Shown here one piece after another: positions 51,924-63,289 of a stretch of 64,000 nucleotides of DNA (the first letter of the stretch is position 1; each line of letters opens with the position of its first letter). Below the pieces are notes generated by a model. That model was not told the DNA's origin, searched no databases, and worked only from the letters and a program-made list of their open reading frames with translations. The position numbers and the translations under genes were made by a program. The DNA is from Norana najaformis (lineage: Eukaryota; Annelida; Clitellata; Crassiclitellata; Hormogastridae). The stretch covers positions 12,697,684-12,761,683 of the forward strand of contig OZ029925.1 of the NCBI GenBank assembly GCA_964023275.1, in the 5' to 3' direction.

Positions 51924-52921
51924 AGGCGGCGAAACCTATCAACAAATACAAATACATATCCATATTCCGGTTTTTTTAGAGCGTCACGTAGCGAAAAGTA
52001 ACGTTTTCAAGAAGCAAATAATATTATAGGGTGGCGTTTGTACGCTGCAGCCGGTCAACGTCAATCCCGAGCCGCGACTTTGCCGGCATAAAGCCGATAC
52101 AAAGCAGGTCGTCTTTCTTTTCAGTCTCGGGGCGTCGTCGACGGAGCTGGGAAGTACTTGAAATACAGCAGGCCAATACACATTTGATGAGACCCATATG
52201 GGCTGTGAATGGGTTCCTTATGGACCATTATGACCATTCTGGCCTGGGTGGTGCATTATCTCGATATAGGCGAATTTGTATTTGAACCTGCTGCATTTCC
52301 GGATTTTGGCATATCCGTATTTGAATCTATATGCAACAAATGTCACTGCCAGAGTGCACATAGACTCATGTGATGAGACCCATATGGGCTGCGTCTAGGT
52401 TCCTTACGGACCCTTATGAACATGCTGGTCTGGGTGCTGTATTATCTCGATATAGGCGAATGTGTAATCGAACCTGCTGCATTTTCGAATTCTGGCGAAT
52501 CTGTATTTGAATGTATGCGACAAGTGTCACTGCCAGAGTGCAAAATAAATACATTTGATGAGAACCATATGGGATGTGTATGGGTTCCTTATGGACCCTT
52601 ATGGCTATGCTGGCCTGTGTGTTGCATTTTGCCTTCATATAAGAATCTGTATTTGAATGCGACAAATATATCGGCAGTTCATGACTTTGTAACCGTATCA
52701 CACAATTCAGTTTAATATAACGCTTTTGGGCGAATTTATGTTAATATCCGCGTTGCCTAGACGAGTTGTCCAATTCCTATTTATTCATGAAAATTTGTAT
52801 CGGTTAATCCTCTTTGAAATTTGAGGTGTCGAACATTTCATTATCATTTCCCTTGATGGGCGTAAAAAAGCCGGAAACAGAAACGAAAATGTAATTGTAT
52901 CCGTTGGTAGGTTTTACCACG
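51924..52921. mobile_element. 998-bp non-autonomous TIR element
   Basis: Flanked by TATTGCAAAG at 51914-51923 and 52922-52931, and absent from copy B, where the empty site reads TATAGCAAAG. The ends are inverted relative to each other: GAAACCTATCAACAAATACA on the left and, complemented, AAAACCTACCAACGGATACA on the right, continuing to about 36 bases. A target duplication of 9-10 bases fits Mutator-like transposons better than hAT (8) or Tc1/mariner (2). No transposase frame is seen. Positions 52185-52680 are an internal tandem repeat with a period of about 186 bases. Confidence 0.88.
52185..52680. repeat. 186-bp tandem repeats inside the TIR element
   Basis: About 2.6 units start at 52185, 52371 and 52556. 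Each opens with TGATGAGAMCCATATGGG and contains GGTTCCTTAYGGACC, TTATCTCGATATAGGCGAAT (lost in the third) and TGTCACTGCCAGAGTGCA. Units differ by small changes. Confidence 0.92.
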
Positions 52922-53213
52922 TATTGCAAAGGCCGACCTCGCTTCGAATTTCAAGTACTCCTCCATTAATTCGTGTCAGTGTGCCGAACGCCGGAAGGAA
53001 ACTAATCTAAACTTAATAACTGCTTAGCGTACAATTTTTATATATTAAAATAGCATACAAAAGCATGTAATATACAATAACATGTAAAACATTATTTTCA
53101 CTACCAGCTTGTTTGCAAGTAGGTTAGGGTAATATTAGATAAGAAAGTAAGCATGTGTGCAGGTAGGCCTTTATGCGAATATTGGTCAGTCATCTCAATG
53201 TAAATCTCCGAAA

Positions 53214-54487
53214 TATTTCAGCGCTGCACAAAAGTTGCGTCAGATGGACACAGCTTTGTATGGCGCTGAAAAATTCCCCGACGCAATATGAAGCCTAGCC
53301 TGTAAGATTCAGATTCCTAGTCAGTTGCGTCGTCAAGTCAAAATCCAGAGGTCACACCGGGGGAGACGTAGGCCCCTACTTGCAATGCTTAAAATGTCCC
53401 ATCAAGCTCCTTTCATTTACTTCGACCAATACTTCGCGATTAAAAATAACATCAAACAACGATCAGGTATTCCACTCAAATCTGAAAACACTCCTGTTCC
53501 TCAGATCCTATCCTGATTCCGTTTCTTCCCCTAATCTACCCTGGACTGTTTAGCTATAACTGGATAACAGAGTGGAGTGAATATAATATGCACAAAATTT
53601 TCACCATTTTTCAATTGGCAGGGGTGCAAAACTTGCCTATGGGTAGGCCTACTGGTGTTGCGAGCATGAAATATCACACCTCTAATATTACATGTTGAGG
53701 TGCCTCAAGTCGGTTTTACGTTATAACGCAGCATTATGACATTACTTTAAAATGTGCATTATTGAAACATACGCTTTGCTGAAAATGGAACTGTTGACAT
53801 GTATTCGCTTGTTTTGTAATCGTAAAGTCAAGATTAAACTTAAAGATTAATCATAAACTCAAGGCCTAAAGATAGTTAAATCACAGGAACCAACTTATTC
53901 ACAGGCCATCAGTCAAAATAAAATCGATTGGCGGTGTAGGGAAGGTCCGGTTCTGGGTAAAGAGGGCAGAAAGTCTGAGGGCTAAGGGTGTGTGGTGTTA
54001 AAAATTCAAGCAGCCAGATAGAATCTAGTGGAAGCGGAGGATTCTGGATAGGATTTGTGGAAAAGTAGTGTTTTCAAGTTTGAGTGAAAGACCCGCGCAG
54101 AGATTGACTGATCAACTGACTAATTTGTTTATTGGTTTTAATGTTGAGTAATTTATTCGCTTTTTCTATTTATTAATTTATCTACCAACTGATTTATCTG
54201 TTGCTTGAATTGTTGTCTGCTTCATCTAATAACTTCTCTATTCATTTGTTGATCTATGGGTTGATTGACTGATCTGTTGACTGATACAGCTGCTGTGTTG
54301 ACCGATACCTGTCTTGTCTGACTGAATGAATGATAAAGCAGTTGGGGCCCATAGGACCTATAGCCCATTTTTGAACAATAGATAAATAATAGATCAATCC
54401 CTGATTAATCAATCAATTGAACAATCTCACAGTTGGCATTGATTATAAATTAAAGGAAAATTTAAATAAAACATCAATAGTTACAAT
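53214..54487. other. spacer between the two AKR segments
   Basis: Unique relative to both copies. It holds two L2-like pieces: 53440-53560 (plus strand, end of the ORF, SENTPVPQILS) and 53855-54105 (minus strand, 3' untranslated region and end of the ORF). A CTGA/TTGATCTA-rich low-complexity run follows to 54330. No gene is seen. Confidence 0.6.
53855..54105 (-). mobile_element. L2-like LINE 3' fragment
   Basis: Matches the 3' region of the element at 49190, with AACCAACTTATTCACAGGC, CAGTCAAAATAAAATCGATT and, further in, GAAAAGTAGTGTTTTCAAG. It is more diverged than the 55378 copy. Confidence 0.7.
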
Positions 54488-55055
54488 TAGAAAGTCCTAC
54501 ACAGAAAACCCTAAGCACCTTTTAATTGCATGCGTTCGTAACTAACTGAAGTTTAGGCACAAAAACCTAGACCAAAATGTTCGACTTCAATTAAATCGGT
54601 AACTGAAATGCTGTTAATCAACACTTTGAACTTTACTGACAAACAGGCAGCCAACAATTGTCTTTGATACACTGTATGAATGACAATTAATTTGTTTAAA
54701 CAAGTCAAGGATTCAGCAAATGAATCAGTAAATAAATGAATAAATATAAGAACTAATGAACAAATAAGCAAATTCAGTAGTCAGTTAGAAATGATCAGTG
54801 ATCAACCACAATTAACAAGAGAGATTGTTTAAGTCAATCATTCATCTGTAGTTTTTATGCTACATTAATGAAACATCCAAAGACATTTAAAATAAATAAT
54901 CTCATAGATTATCACTGAGAAAAGGAAAATTTACAGCCAACAATCAACAAATCTATTTTCTCTTCCAGTTCAAATAATTGTAATAAGATTTTATATTACT
55001 GGAATTAATGTAGAGTCATTTTGAAAAATCTTCCGATGCACATTTCCAAAGTGAA

Positions 55056-58000
55056 TCACACCTTTGGGCGAATGCGATTTGAAGTTTCATTCCAAAATTC
55101 AATCGTGTGGTAGGGATATTTCGGAATCGGACCAGCGAAGTTTGAGACATCACCCAGCTGTTTCATCTGTCAGCGGACATAATGTACCAATTAACGTCAT
55201 TTGACACGATAGAATGCAGTGCAACTGTGCTGTAACAGTAGAGACAATGTGTGAAATTTAGGAGAAGGGGTATGTTCCCAACTCGTTCAGACTCTCTTCC
55301 ACCGAGGATATATATTTCTCTCGAGCCCATGGGTCTTCCTCCTACTGGGTCAGACTATCTACCTATCGGCCTTTTACTCAAAACTGAAAACATACCTCTT
55401 CCACAGATCCTATCCTGACACCCCTTCTTCCTCTTATCTCTTTCTCCTCTCCAACCCCAAACACAATCCCCCGTAGCTGTCACGCTGTCTCTCTAACTGA
55501 CTCTTGGATCTTGACTTGGAACCGAACCCTTTTGCCTATCGATTTTGTTTTGACTGAGTGCCTGTGAATAAGCTGGTCCCCGCGGCGCGGCTTTCGTTGG
55601 GCGCTGTAGAAATCTCGTGATTACGATTACGATCTACAATTAAATATCGCAAATTAAATATTTTTACCATACATTGACATTCTGCCCATGGCTGTTTTCC
55701 CACTGCTGCCAACCAGAAATTGCACCATGTGTGCTGCACCTTGTAAGACATTCTCAGAGGTGCTCTACATGTGGCTGTAGTCAGATGGAAAACGGTGCAT
55801 CTTTATAGTGAGAGAAAATGTAATGCTATACACATGAAATGGAATACAGCAAATTTAATTTGAGGGGAAATTTCATAATGCCCCTTACAACACATACAAA
55901 GGTAAATCTGGGAACAAAAAAACACAATCCTCTAATCAAATGAGAACAGTTGGCCGTTTCGCTCACGCGTCATCTGATCTATTCGCTAACAGTCACTTTA
56001 CTCATTTTATAGTTAAGTTTATTAGGTTACACATGTGCAGGTGCTATCTGAGAATATCTGTCATCCTTGGAAGGCATTTGGATCCCCAGTTTCTGGGTTG
56101 ATAGCCCAGTAAGCTACCACTACAGGTTATCATGCATATACTCTGTGTTAATCCGGAAATTACCTCTTCATCGCTCAGCTTCCATCCAGTTCCTGCAGCC
56201 ATGTTCTCTTCCAGCTGCTGAATGGTCTTTGCACCTATGATGACGGATGAGATGAAGTCCTTCTGCAGCAACCAACGAAGCGAAACCTGACCCTGACTCT
56301 TACCTTTCGAAGAAAATAATCAACACTGAGTAAATATGTAGATATGAGGCAGTTAGTTCCTGGCAGTTAATTATTGGTAGGTATAGGGAGTCATGGGCAG
56401 TTATACAGCTAGCTGAGTAACTGTTTGACAAGTATTTATGGTGGGTCAGTACATTGGTAATTTTTCCAAGCTATACAGCTTCAGCACCCGAAAAATAACA
56501 GTAGTTAAAGTGGACTGAACCTTCCAGCTTCAGCGATTAACTGGATTAACCAACACAACAAAGCAACCAACCACCTATAGCACTTCCGCATAGTTTTATA
56601 GGGTATATTTACTGTATAATGAATACACTCTGCAAGCAACTGATCGATCGCCATTTATATCAATAGCGTGTATCTAGATATTGATATAGCCACCTTCTGA
56701 GCAGACATCCCTAAGGTGCTGGAGCATGGGTAAGTAAAAGATCTTAGAAGTTGCACTTTAAAAATTCCTGAAATGTTTATTCAGCTGCATCAGCTGAAAA
56801 GTTTGGATTTCCAGCGAAGATTTTATCCCACATACCATGTTGTTTGCCAATCGCTTCAACTGTGTCCATCAGTTTCCAAAAGTTTTCATTTGTGCGGAGA
56901 TTCTCAGTATATGGGGCTGCAAACATGGCTCTTTTCGACGGTTTCTCCGCGATCCAGCCAAGACGGGTTCCAGCTAGAGTGACTTCAGTTTTGGGGTCAT
57001 CACGCTTGAATTTCCCCGTTAGTAAACCTCTAGAAAAACAAGCAAACACCATGCAATGCAAAGCACTATGCGCAATGTAACGCGGGGTGGGTAAGTTAGA
57101 TAAAAAAAGGCAAAGTAAAGGAAAAGACAAGATAAGTGAGTTAAGACACGATTAAGGTGAGCCTACAACAAGGCGAGGAAAGACAAGGTGAGTCTATGCC
57201 GTGCAAGGTAAGGGCACAAGGTAAGCAAGTCAGTTTCTGCCAAGAAGGAAAGGTACAAACAAAAAGCAGGAAAAGATAAGTAATGCAATTAAAGTAGGGT
57301 AGTCTGGAAATAAGGTACCGTTGTGTGGAGAAGGTACTCAGGACTGATTAAAATGGCTGAACGACTGCCTTACTGACTGGTGTAATGGCTGACTGGTTGA
57401 TTGGCTGAATGCCTGCCTGACAGGTTGTATTGCAAGTTGACTTAAAGGCTGGCTGATTCACTGGCTCGGTAGCGGGCTACCTGGCTGGCTGAGAGGTTAT
57501 CTTGTTGAATAATGATGCCTACCCTTTGAGCGGGCTGTAAGGAGTGAGACTGATGCCTTCTCTGCGACATGTCGGAACCACTTCAATGTCTGAATCATGA
57601 CTCATGAGACTGTACTCTTGCTAAAATGTCAGGTTAGCGCAAATAAACACAGGTAAAGATAGCAGATTTGTCCACACGCCTCGTTGTAAATCTCTCAGTC
57701 GAAGCGTACCAACCCCACCCAAAGCAATCTATAAGAAAGCCGCTATTCTGTGATCTAAGACAAAATGAATTGTCGATTTCACATAGGGCACAAGAATTAC
57801 GACAGGACTCACGAGTGACATGCCAGTATTCATCAATTCAATCAATCAACAAATTAATCTCATTCAATCACTCAGTCAAAACATTAAATCTCAGAAATCA
57901 TTTAGCAAATTATATAGCTTGTTATCTACTCATCTGTCCCGACTCTTCAAAAGAGAACAGTTTTCAAGCAACGCTTAGCATCCAGAGTACCTTACAAACT

Positions 58001-61000
58001 CGGCATTAAACTCACCTGCAAAGTAACACAAGCATCAAATCCCATGAAGTGATTGTAGTCCATAACTTTCTGCAACAGGCTCCCTGTGAAGTTGCTCAAT
58101 CCGACATACCGCACCTTCCCGGATCGTACAAGGTCATTAAAAGTACGCAAAGTCTCCTCCAACTTCACTCCTTTGTCATAGCAGTGCATCTGAAAAATAG
58201 GCGGCATGGTAATTGGCTTCATTAATGTTTAAACACCGAATGTGGCTTCATGCATTTTGTCTTCTACGTGACTTATAACAAATGAAGAGTGCTTCTGAGA
58301 AGCTCCAAGAGGGACTCTACCTCTGAACTTCAGTTACAATTACAAACATATTATGATTAAGTAAACCGGTAGTCTCCCATATTCCATAATGGGAATTAGG
58401 AGAACTGTTACTTTCTACTCTTGGACTTCGAGCCACCAGAAGACAAATTCCAAGGTCCACTGTCATAGCAAGGGAAGCTGAAAATTAAATTACATGTACA
58501 AGTAAGTAGGCAAGTAGCAGAATTCACATAGTACTTATCCTAGACGGTGATCTGTTCGACAGCAAGCAACGATTGCATCTTTGAGCCTGCTGTAATGACC
58601 ATACATGGAGCTTTGTATCTGTCACCAAGTAACAGAATTTGGTACTGGCATAAGCAATAAAGCAAATGACAAGTCCTGCAGTTTACTGGCCTCTTATCAG
58701 CTACCCTTAGATTCATTCGCCACTGCTGGCTCAAGGCCCTAACACTACGAAATGAGCCCTCCCCTACAATCCACAATAAGACATGGGGAAGATTACTCGG
58801 TTACTTTACTCTTCCACATATTTCAGTAAGGAACTCAGAAGTTTAAATAGTTCTGCAGCACATGACTAAGTCACGCGTTTCAAGTAAACTGAGTGGTATC
58901 CAGACCATAGTCAGGAACAAAAACTGAGCTAACAGTCATGCAAATCACCCAGGCTCTCCTTAATGAGAAAAAATTATAAAAAAGCTCCTCCATATCTCAA
59001 GGCCAAGAAAATTAAGATGCTAACAAGTCATACTCATGCCTGCCTCTAAGTACTAGCTTAGGAGACTGCTCTTCTTCTACTTAATCACCGTCATCATCAG
59101 TGGCATGCCACTTTCTAGAGCATTGTCCTTTCCATGACTCACTGACAGCTCTCCTTCGATTCATCTCCAGTCTGTGTGTTGCCCATCGTTTACCTTCCCT
59201 AACCTAAGCATATCTTCAGTAAGAACTTACATAGTAGAGATCAATATAGTCTGTCTTAAGTCTGCGAAGACTTTGGTCGATGTTGTGCATGATTGAGCCA
59301 CGACTGAGTCCTCTGGCATTGGGCATTGAGTCGTCAGCTCCATCGCCTTGGGCAAAGACCTTAGTTGCCAACACAATCGACCCTCGATCACGGCTGAAAA
59401 CCAAACATACGATTTAAAGTTACACAAACCGATTAACATAACATGTAATGCAATATAACCGAATCTAATGGCTTCTACAACACACTGCTATTATACTGCA
59501 CAAGGCATTGACTGATGGTTGCTGATGTGAAGCAATGGCCAAAATTATGCCCTGTTGGAGTGTAGCGATTTCACTCTAGTATAAATAACTTGTTTATTTA
59601 CGTATTTTATTTCATAGTTAAAATAATGTAATTAAAACGGCACCTTTAACAAAGTAATTCAGTATCACAAGGATAAAATGTCAACACGTATACTAAGGCA
59701 GACAATCATAAAGGAATTAACAATGTAACTACGCACCATCGATGGTCAAAACAGCAATACTATTATTATTCAATTATGTGAATTTTGATTTGTCGAAATC
59801 ACATGTTCCTCGATGCTGATGCATGAAGAATAGGAGCAAGGAATCATTCAAATGTCATTGTTTCTTTCCGGAAGTTTTGATTCTAATGATCAACATGTGG
59901 ACTGGCCAAAATTGAGCTCCCACGACATCAGCGTTCGTCGAATTGTGAACTCAACTTTGGCCTAAAGAATTCTAGTTTGCACACTTTGCATCCGATGAAA
60001 GAAACCTCAAGAAGCCATCTCTTCAAAATAAAAAATCACACTACTGCCTTTCAGACCGAAAAACAACCATATTCCTAGTTTAACTGGTGCCAGATAGGCC
60101 GATTCAAGTCATTGTTGTTGGCCCTGCTTCATGGAACAACCTGCCTGGTGACCTTAGGCGTGAATTCCTCTCTCTTCATCCCTCTCTTTTCCGCAAGCGT
60201 TTGAGGACCGTGTTATTCCCCATTAGTCATGGGAATTTGGGCCGGGGGCGCCTCTGATGAGTTTTATCTTGAAGTGGCGCTTTAAAAGTTTTTTGGATTA
60301 CGATTACTACGTTATGTATGTTTGACTGAAATAATAATACTGTTAAACTCTATCTAAAGATTTAAGTCATTGGTAGAATGTGGTTGCCCTTAATGTAGAT
60401 TATTATGTCCTCAGTTAGAACTGAGGGTGTAATCTACATTAAGAGCAACCACATTCTGACGAAATATCAAAAGAATAATGCAACATGAACAAGTCCAGTT
60501 GAAATCTAAAAGGTCAGAGAAAGCAGAATCTAACTGAATGACTTTTATAATCCCATTATCATAATGCCCACAGCATCAATCGATGATCACTTCAAGTGAA
60601 ACTCAAGTCTAAAATCATAATCCATTGGAGAAGTACAGTCAAAACACAGTAGCTCAGGAAAAACATAAGTCAGGCTACAGTGGGGAAGAAAGTTGCGATG
60701 AGGCTAAGTTTAAAATTAGCAGTAGCCTCGAATGTATCCATGTAATAAAGTCGGTGTATAAACAGAAGATTAAATCATATCCAGGTTGTTGTAACATATA
60801 GTAATAAAACAGCCAGAGCAGGTTCTGAGTTTTTCTTGTGGCATTGAAGCGACGTCTTGCAGGGAATAACAAGAATACAATGTTAAAACGAAGATTATGA
60901 TAAAAGCAGACAAGAAAATTCAACAAAAAACCAAGATATGTTAAATTTTTGCAGATAAGGCAGTCCACCAGCTAAAAGCAGGATAGGCCTACACTAAATG

Positions 61001-62868
61001 CAGATTTAGAAAATCCTACAGCAAATGCTAAGTTACAGTCTAAATGATGGCATACCTGCTCAGCCAAGAGCCGATAATTTCCTCGGACTCTCCACCGCAG
61101 TAGACGTTGGCTGTGTCCAAAAAGTTTCCTCCAAGCTCAACATAGCGGTCGAGAATGGCAATTGAACCTGCCTTATCGGTGTTTCCTGGGAGCTGATACC
61201 GCTAAGCAATAATATTAAACTAATCAATAGGCCTTAAGAAATATCCAAAAACACAAGGTACATGTTCAAGTAAGGAAAAGATAAGAAGTCAGCACTTCTG
61301 ACTCAGAAGTTCTGAGTAGTGCATACAGTTCATTTGTAGAGCTATATAAATTTTTAAAATTACAACTGTCCGTTAGACTGACCAGTGTCAGCCACAGATG
61401 GAAAGTGTTGGTGATTTCAGTTTCTTACTCCAAACAAATGATGATGGGTCACAAGTCAATTTTCACTAATAATAATAATAATAATAATAAATTTAATAAT
61501 AATAATAATAACAATAATAATAGCATTTCCTTTATCTAACACAGACAGGAGTCATAGTTATGAAGTGTAAGCAAACCTTATTTTCTTAGCTTTGGCTAAC
61601 TAACGCCAATCCTCTTTCATCACCATGGGATCTTCCCACTTTCTGTCATGGTGAGCACTTGAACTCCCAGCTATTACTTAAGTACTGTAAGGCACAACAA
61701 ATGCAGCTGTGTAAGAACATGACTTTTTGTTGCAACTGAGGTTGAATCCAAGTGAGGGGCCACTCTGGCCATGCCTCCCTCCACCTCATTTTAGAAAGCC
61801 AGTAATAAGAATAAAAGAGCATAAGTCCAAGAACAAATACAGTAGTGACACACCTGCCATGCCGCTCCCCTTAACTCAGGTAGGACCATAGCAGGAATGG
61901 CCCCTTGATCTGTCCTTGAGTGCAACTAAATAGCCTTGACTGTTGTCATTTATCATTTTATCAAACAACTGTCTTCACCTCTGCTTCCCACTGGAATGCC
62001 GTTTGAAGTCCCCACCCAAATATATTGTCTTCCATAGTGCCATTATCACAATGTTCAAGCCATCACTCAAAGGTTGCTTCAAGTGAAACCGTGGGTAAAA
62101 TTGTAACTTTTTGGAGAAGTCCAATCAAAATGCACTAAGTCCGGGAAACCAGAAGACAGGTTATTGCTGGGCACCAAACCAAAAACAAACACACGACCCT
62201 AAGTTGCTGACGATGATGCATTATGCCTTCACATGAGCTGAAGGAACTTTTCCCTCAAATGTTTAAGTTTTTGAGATTGGGGTACTCTGTGTGTGTGTAC
62301 AAAAGCAAAACAATAGCAATTAGTGATCCCTAAAGAGCAGGTTGGGCCTACACTTCGAGCACATTTCAAATACACAACATAATCCTACCAATTCTACCAG
62401 TTGTGCCAACTGGTGCATCATTCACCCATTTAGTACACAGTTCTACCTAAACTACCTTTTTGTTAGCTCGCATTGATTTCAAGCTTTCAATGAAAGTGTG
62501 GGTACAACAAAAGCGAAAAAACCTCGAGATATACCTATTTCCAAACTTCCAATTAGTATGCTGCATCAAAATCCGAACCCTGAACCCCAGTGCATCACTA
62601 TCAGAATGTCATATCAAACGCCATGCAGACGACCAATAATTTATTCATACCCGGTGGTGAAGGATCTCACTCGATAAACTATTTGAAAAACGAACAGGGT
62701 CGTTCCCATACGGTCGCTGTAGAAAACATGTAAGCCTCCGTTTATATTTACCTTCAAAGGTGTACCAAAAGTCATCGTGCCAAGGCATATATTGGACACT
62801 TTTAGTCCACAGTTCTCGCTCAGCCAATTGTATTCCACCCAAGGCTTCTGTTTCTCAGCCAAAGCCAT
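55056..62868 (-). CDS. aldo-keto reductase, tandem copy B (intact)
   Basis: Same family and exon plan as copy A. Exons (minus strand): 62752-62868, 61056-61201, 59231-59393, 58016-58189, 57523-57620, 56836-57029, 56164-56303, 55056-55166, giving 380 aa with every phase joining. The tetrad Asp68, Tyr73, Lys99 and His144 is kept (MHCYD here). The last exon starts after CTGACAG with [10 protein letters not shown], runs through [13 protein letters not shown] and ends RIRPKV. Most differences from copy A are conservative ([10 protein letters not shown] for [27 protein letters not shown] for [17 protein letters not shown]). It resembles bacterial and invertebrate AKRs with an NTD/DKAG loop after the first strand. 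I cannot name a substrate. The start [13 protein letters not shown] matches the start in copy A. This is likely the functional partner of the pair. Confidence 0.94.
55378..55634 (+). mobile_element. L2-like LINE 3' end in AKR copy B
   Basis: Starts in the last codons of the L2 ORF ([11 protein letters not shown]-like), then the 3' untranslated region (TTGCCTATCGATTTTGTTTT, GACTGAGTGCC, GGGCGCTGTAGAAATCTCGT) and the tail GATTACGATTACGAT. Copy A has no insert at the matching place (about 41735), so it arrived after the duplication. It lies in the intron before the last AKR exon. Confidence 0.88.
57055..57310. repeat. degenerate GGTAAG array in AKR copy B
   Basis: AAAGGCAAAGTAAAGG and CAAGGTAAGGG units, with a weaker counterpart in copy A (43250-43420). 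Confidence 0.6.
60110..60310 (+). mobile_element. LINE C-terminal fragment and 3' end (family 2)
   Basis: The plus-strand frame reads [20 protein letters not shown], then [12 protein letters not shown] and a stop, the usual end of CR1/L2 ORFs. The 3' end follows: GGCGCCTCTGATGAG, TTGAAGTGGCGC, and a GGATTACGATTAC tail. Only in copy B. Confidence 0.78.
60375..60457. repeat. 83-bp near-perfect palindrome
   Basis: The outer arms of 28 bases (from AGAATGTGGTTGC at 60375 to its complement ending at 60457) differ at about one position. Inside, CCTCAGTT and AACTGAGG pair around AG. The single strand would fold into a long hairpin. It is absent from copy A. It could be a fold-back element or a small-RNA precursor. 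Confidence 0.9.
60533..60668 (+). repeat. member of the dispersed 140-bp family
   Basis: A full-length-looking copy: TGAATGACTTTTATAATCCC, ATCATAATGCCCACAGCATC, CACTTCAAGTGAAACTC, ATAATCCATTGGAGAAGTAC and AGTAGCTCAGGAAAAAC. Confidence 0.7.
61466..61522. repeat. (TAA)n microsatellite, copy B
   Basis: TAATAATAA with AATTTAAT and AACAAT interruptions; counterpart of 48891-48975. Confidence 0.92.
62030..62150 (+). repeat. member of the dispersed 140-bp family, copy B
   Basis: Counterpart of the copy at 50888-51010; the pair gives a direct measure of divergence since duplication. Confidence 0.65.
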
Positions 62869-63289
62869 CTTTGATTTTACACTAAACGTGTATAAACAGA
62901 CGATAAATTTCTGGTTTTACGACCAGTAGATCGCGTCAACACTTTCAAGTTTATGGCAAGTGGGCGTCCTCTAATTGAGAGTCCAGGTTGATAGGATATG
63001 GGTCAATGGGCCTATAGCAAAGGCCGACCTCGTCTCGATTTCAAAGGGTTACGTAATTAATTCATCTTAGTGTGTCGAACGCCGGAAGGAAACAATTCTA
63101 AATTTAATCATTGCTTAGCGTACAATTTTTATACATCATAGTATGTAATATACAAAACATGTAAAACATTATTTGAATTGCCAGCTTGTTTGCAAGAATT
63201 TTAGAGGAATAACAGTTAAGAAAGTAAGCGTAAGTGCAGGTATAAGCGAATATTGGTCAACGTGTAGTGTAAATGTAAATCTCCGAACA

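Larger units (their letters stand above)
40872..53213. repeat. segmental tandem duplication, copy A
   Basis: Direct copy of the segment at 54488-63287, carrying a full aldo-keto reductase gene region. Exons are about 90 percent alike by eye, and introns align except at insertions. The left border is at TAGAAAGT and the right border at AATCTCCGAA in both copies. Copy A is longer because of inserts at 46745-48075, 49190-50580 and 51924-52921. Confidence 0.92.
54488..63287. repeat. segmental tandem duplication, copy B
   Basis: Second copy of the 40872-53213 segment, in the same orientation. It lacks the three large inserts of copy A but has its own L2 3' end (55378-55634) and an insert cluster (about 60050-60640). 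Its right border coincides with the start of the hAT-like sequence. Confidence 0.92.

Noticed and set aside
58016-58189. Possible one-base frameshift in exon 4 of AKR copy B
   Set aside because: Checked against the frame through the exon, which reads open from MHCYDKG to VTLQ with the same length as copy A.
40872-63287. Interpretation of the AKR pair as two alleles wrongly placed in tandem
   Set aside because: Exon divergence of about ten percent, different insertions and a unique 1.3-kb spacer argue for a true duplication, though only long reads would settle it.
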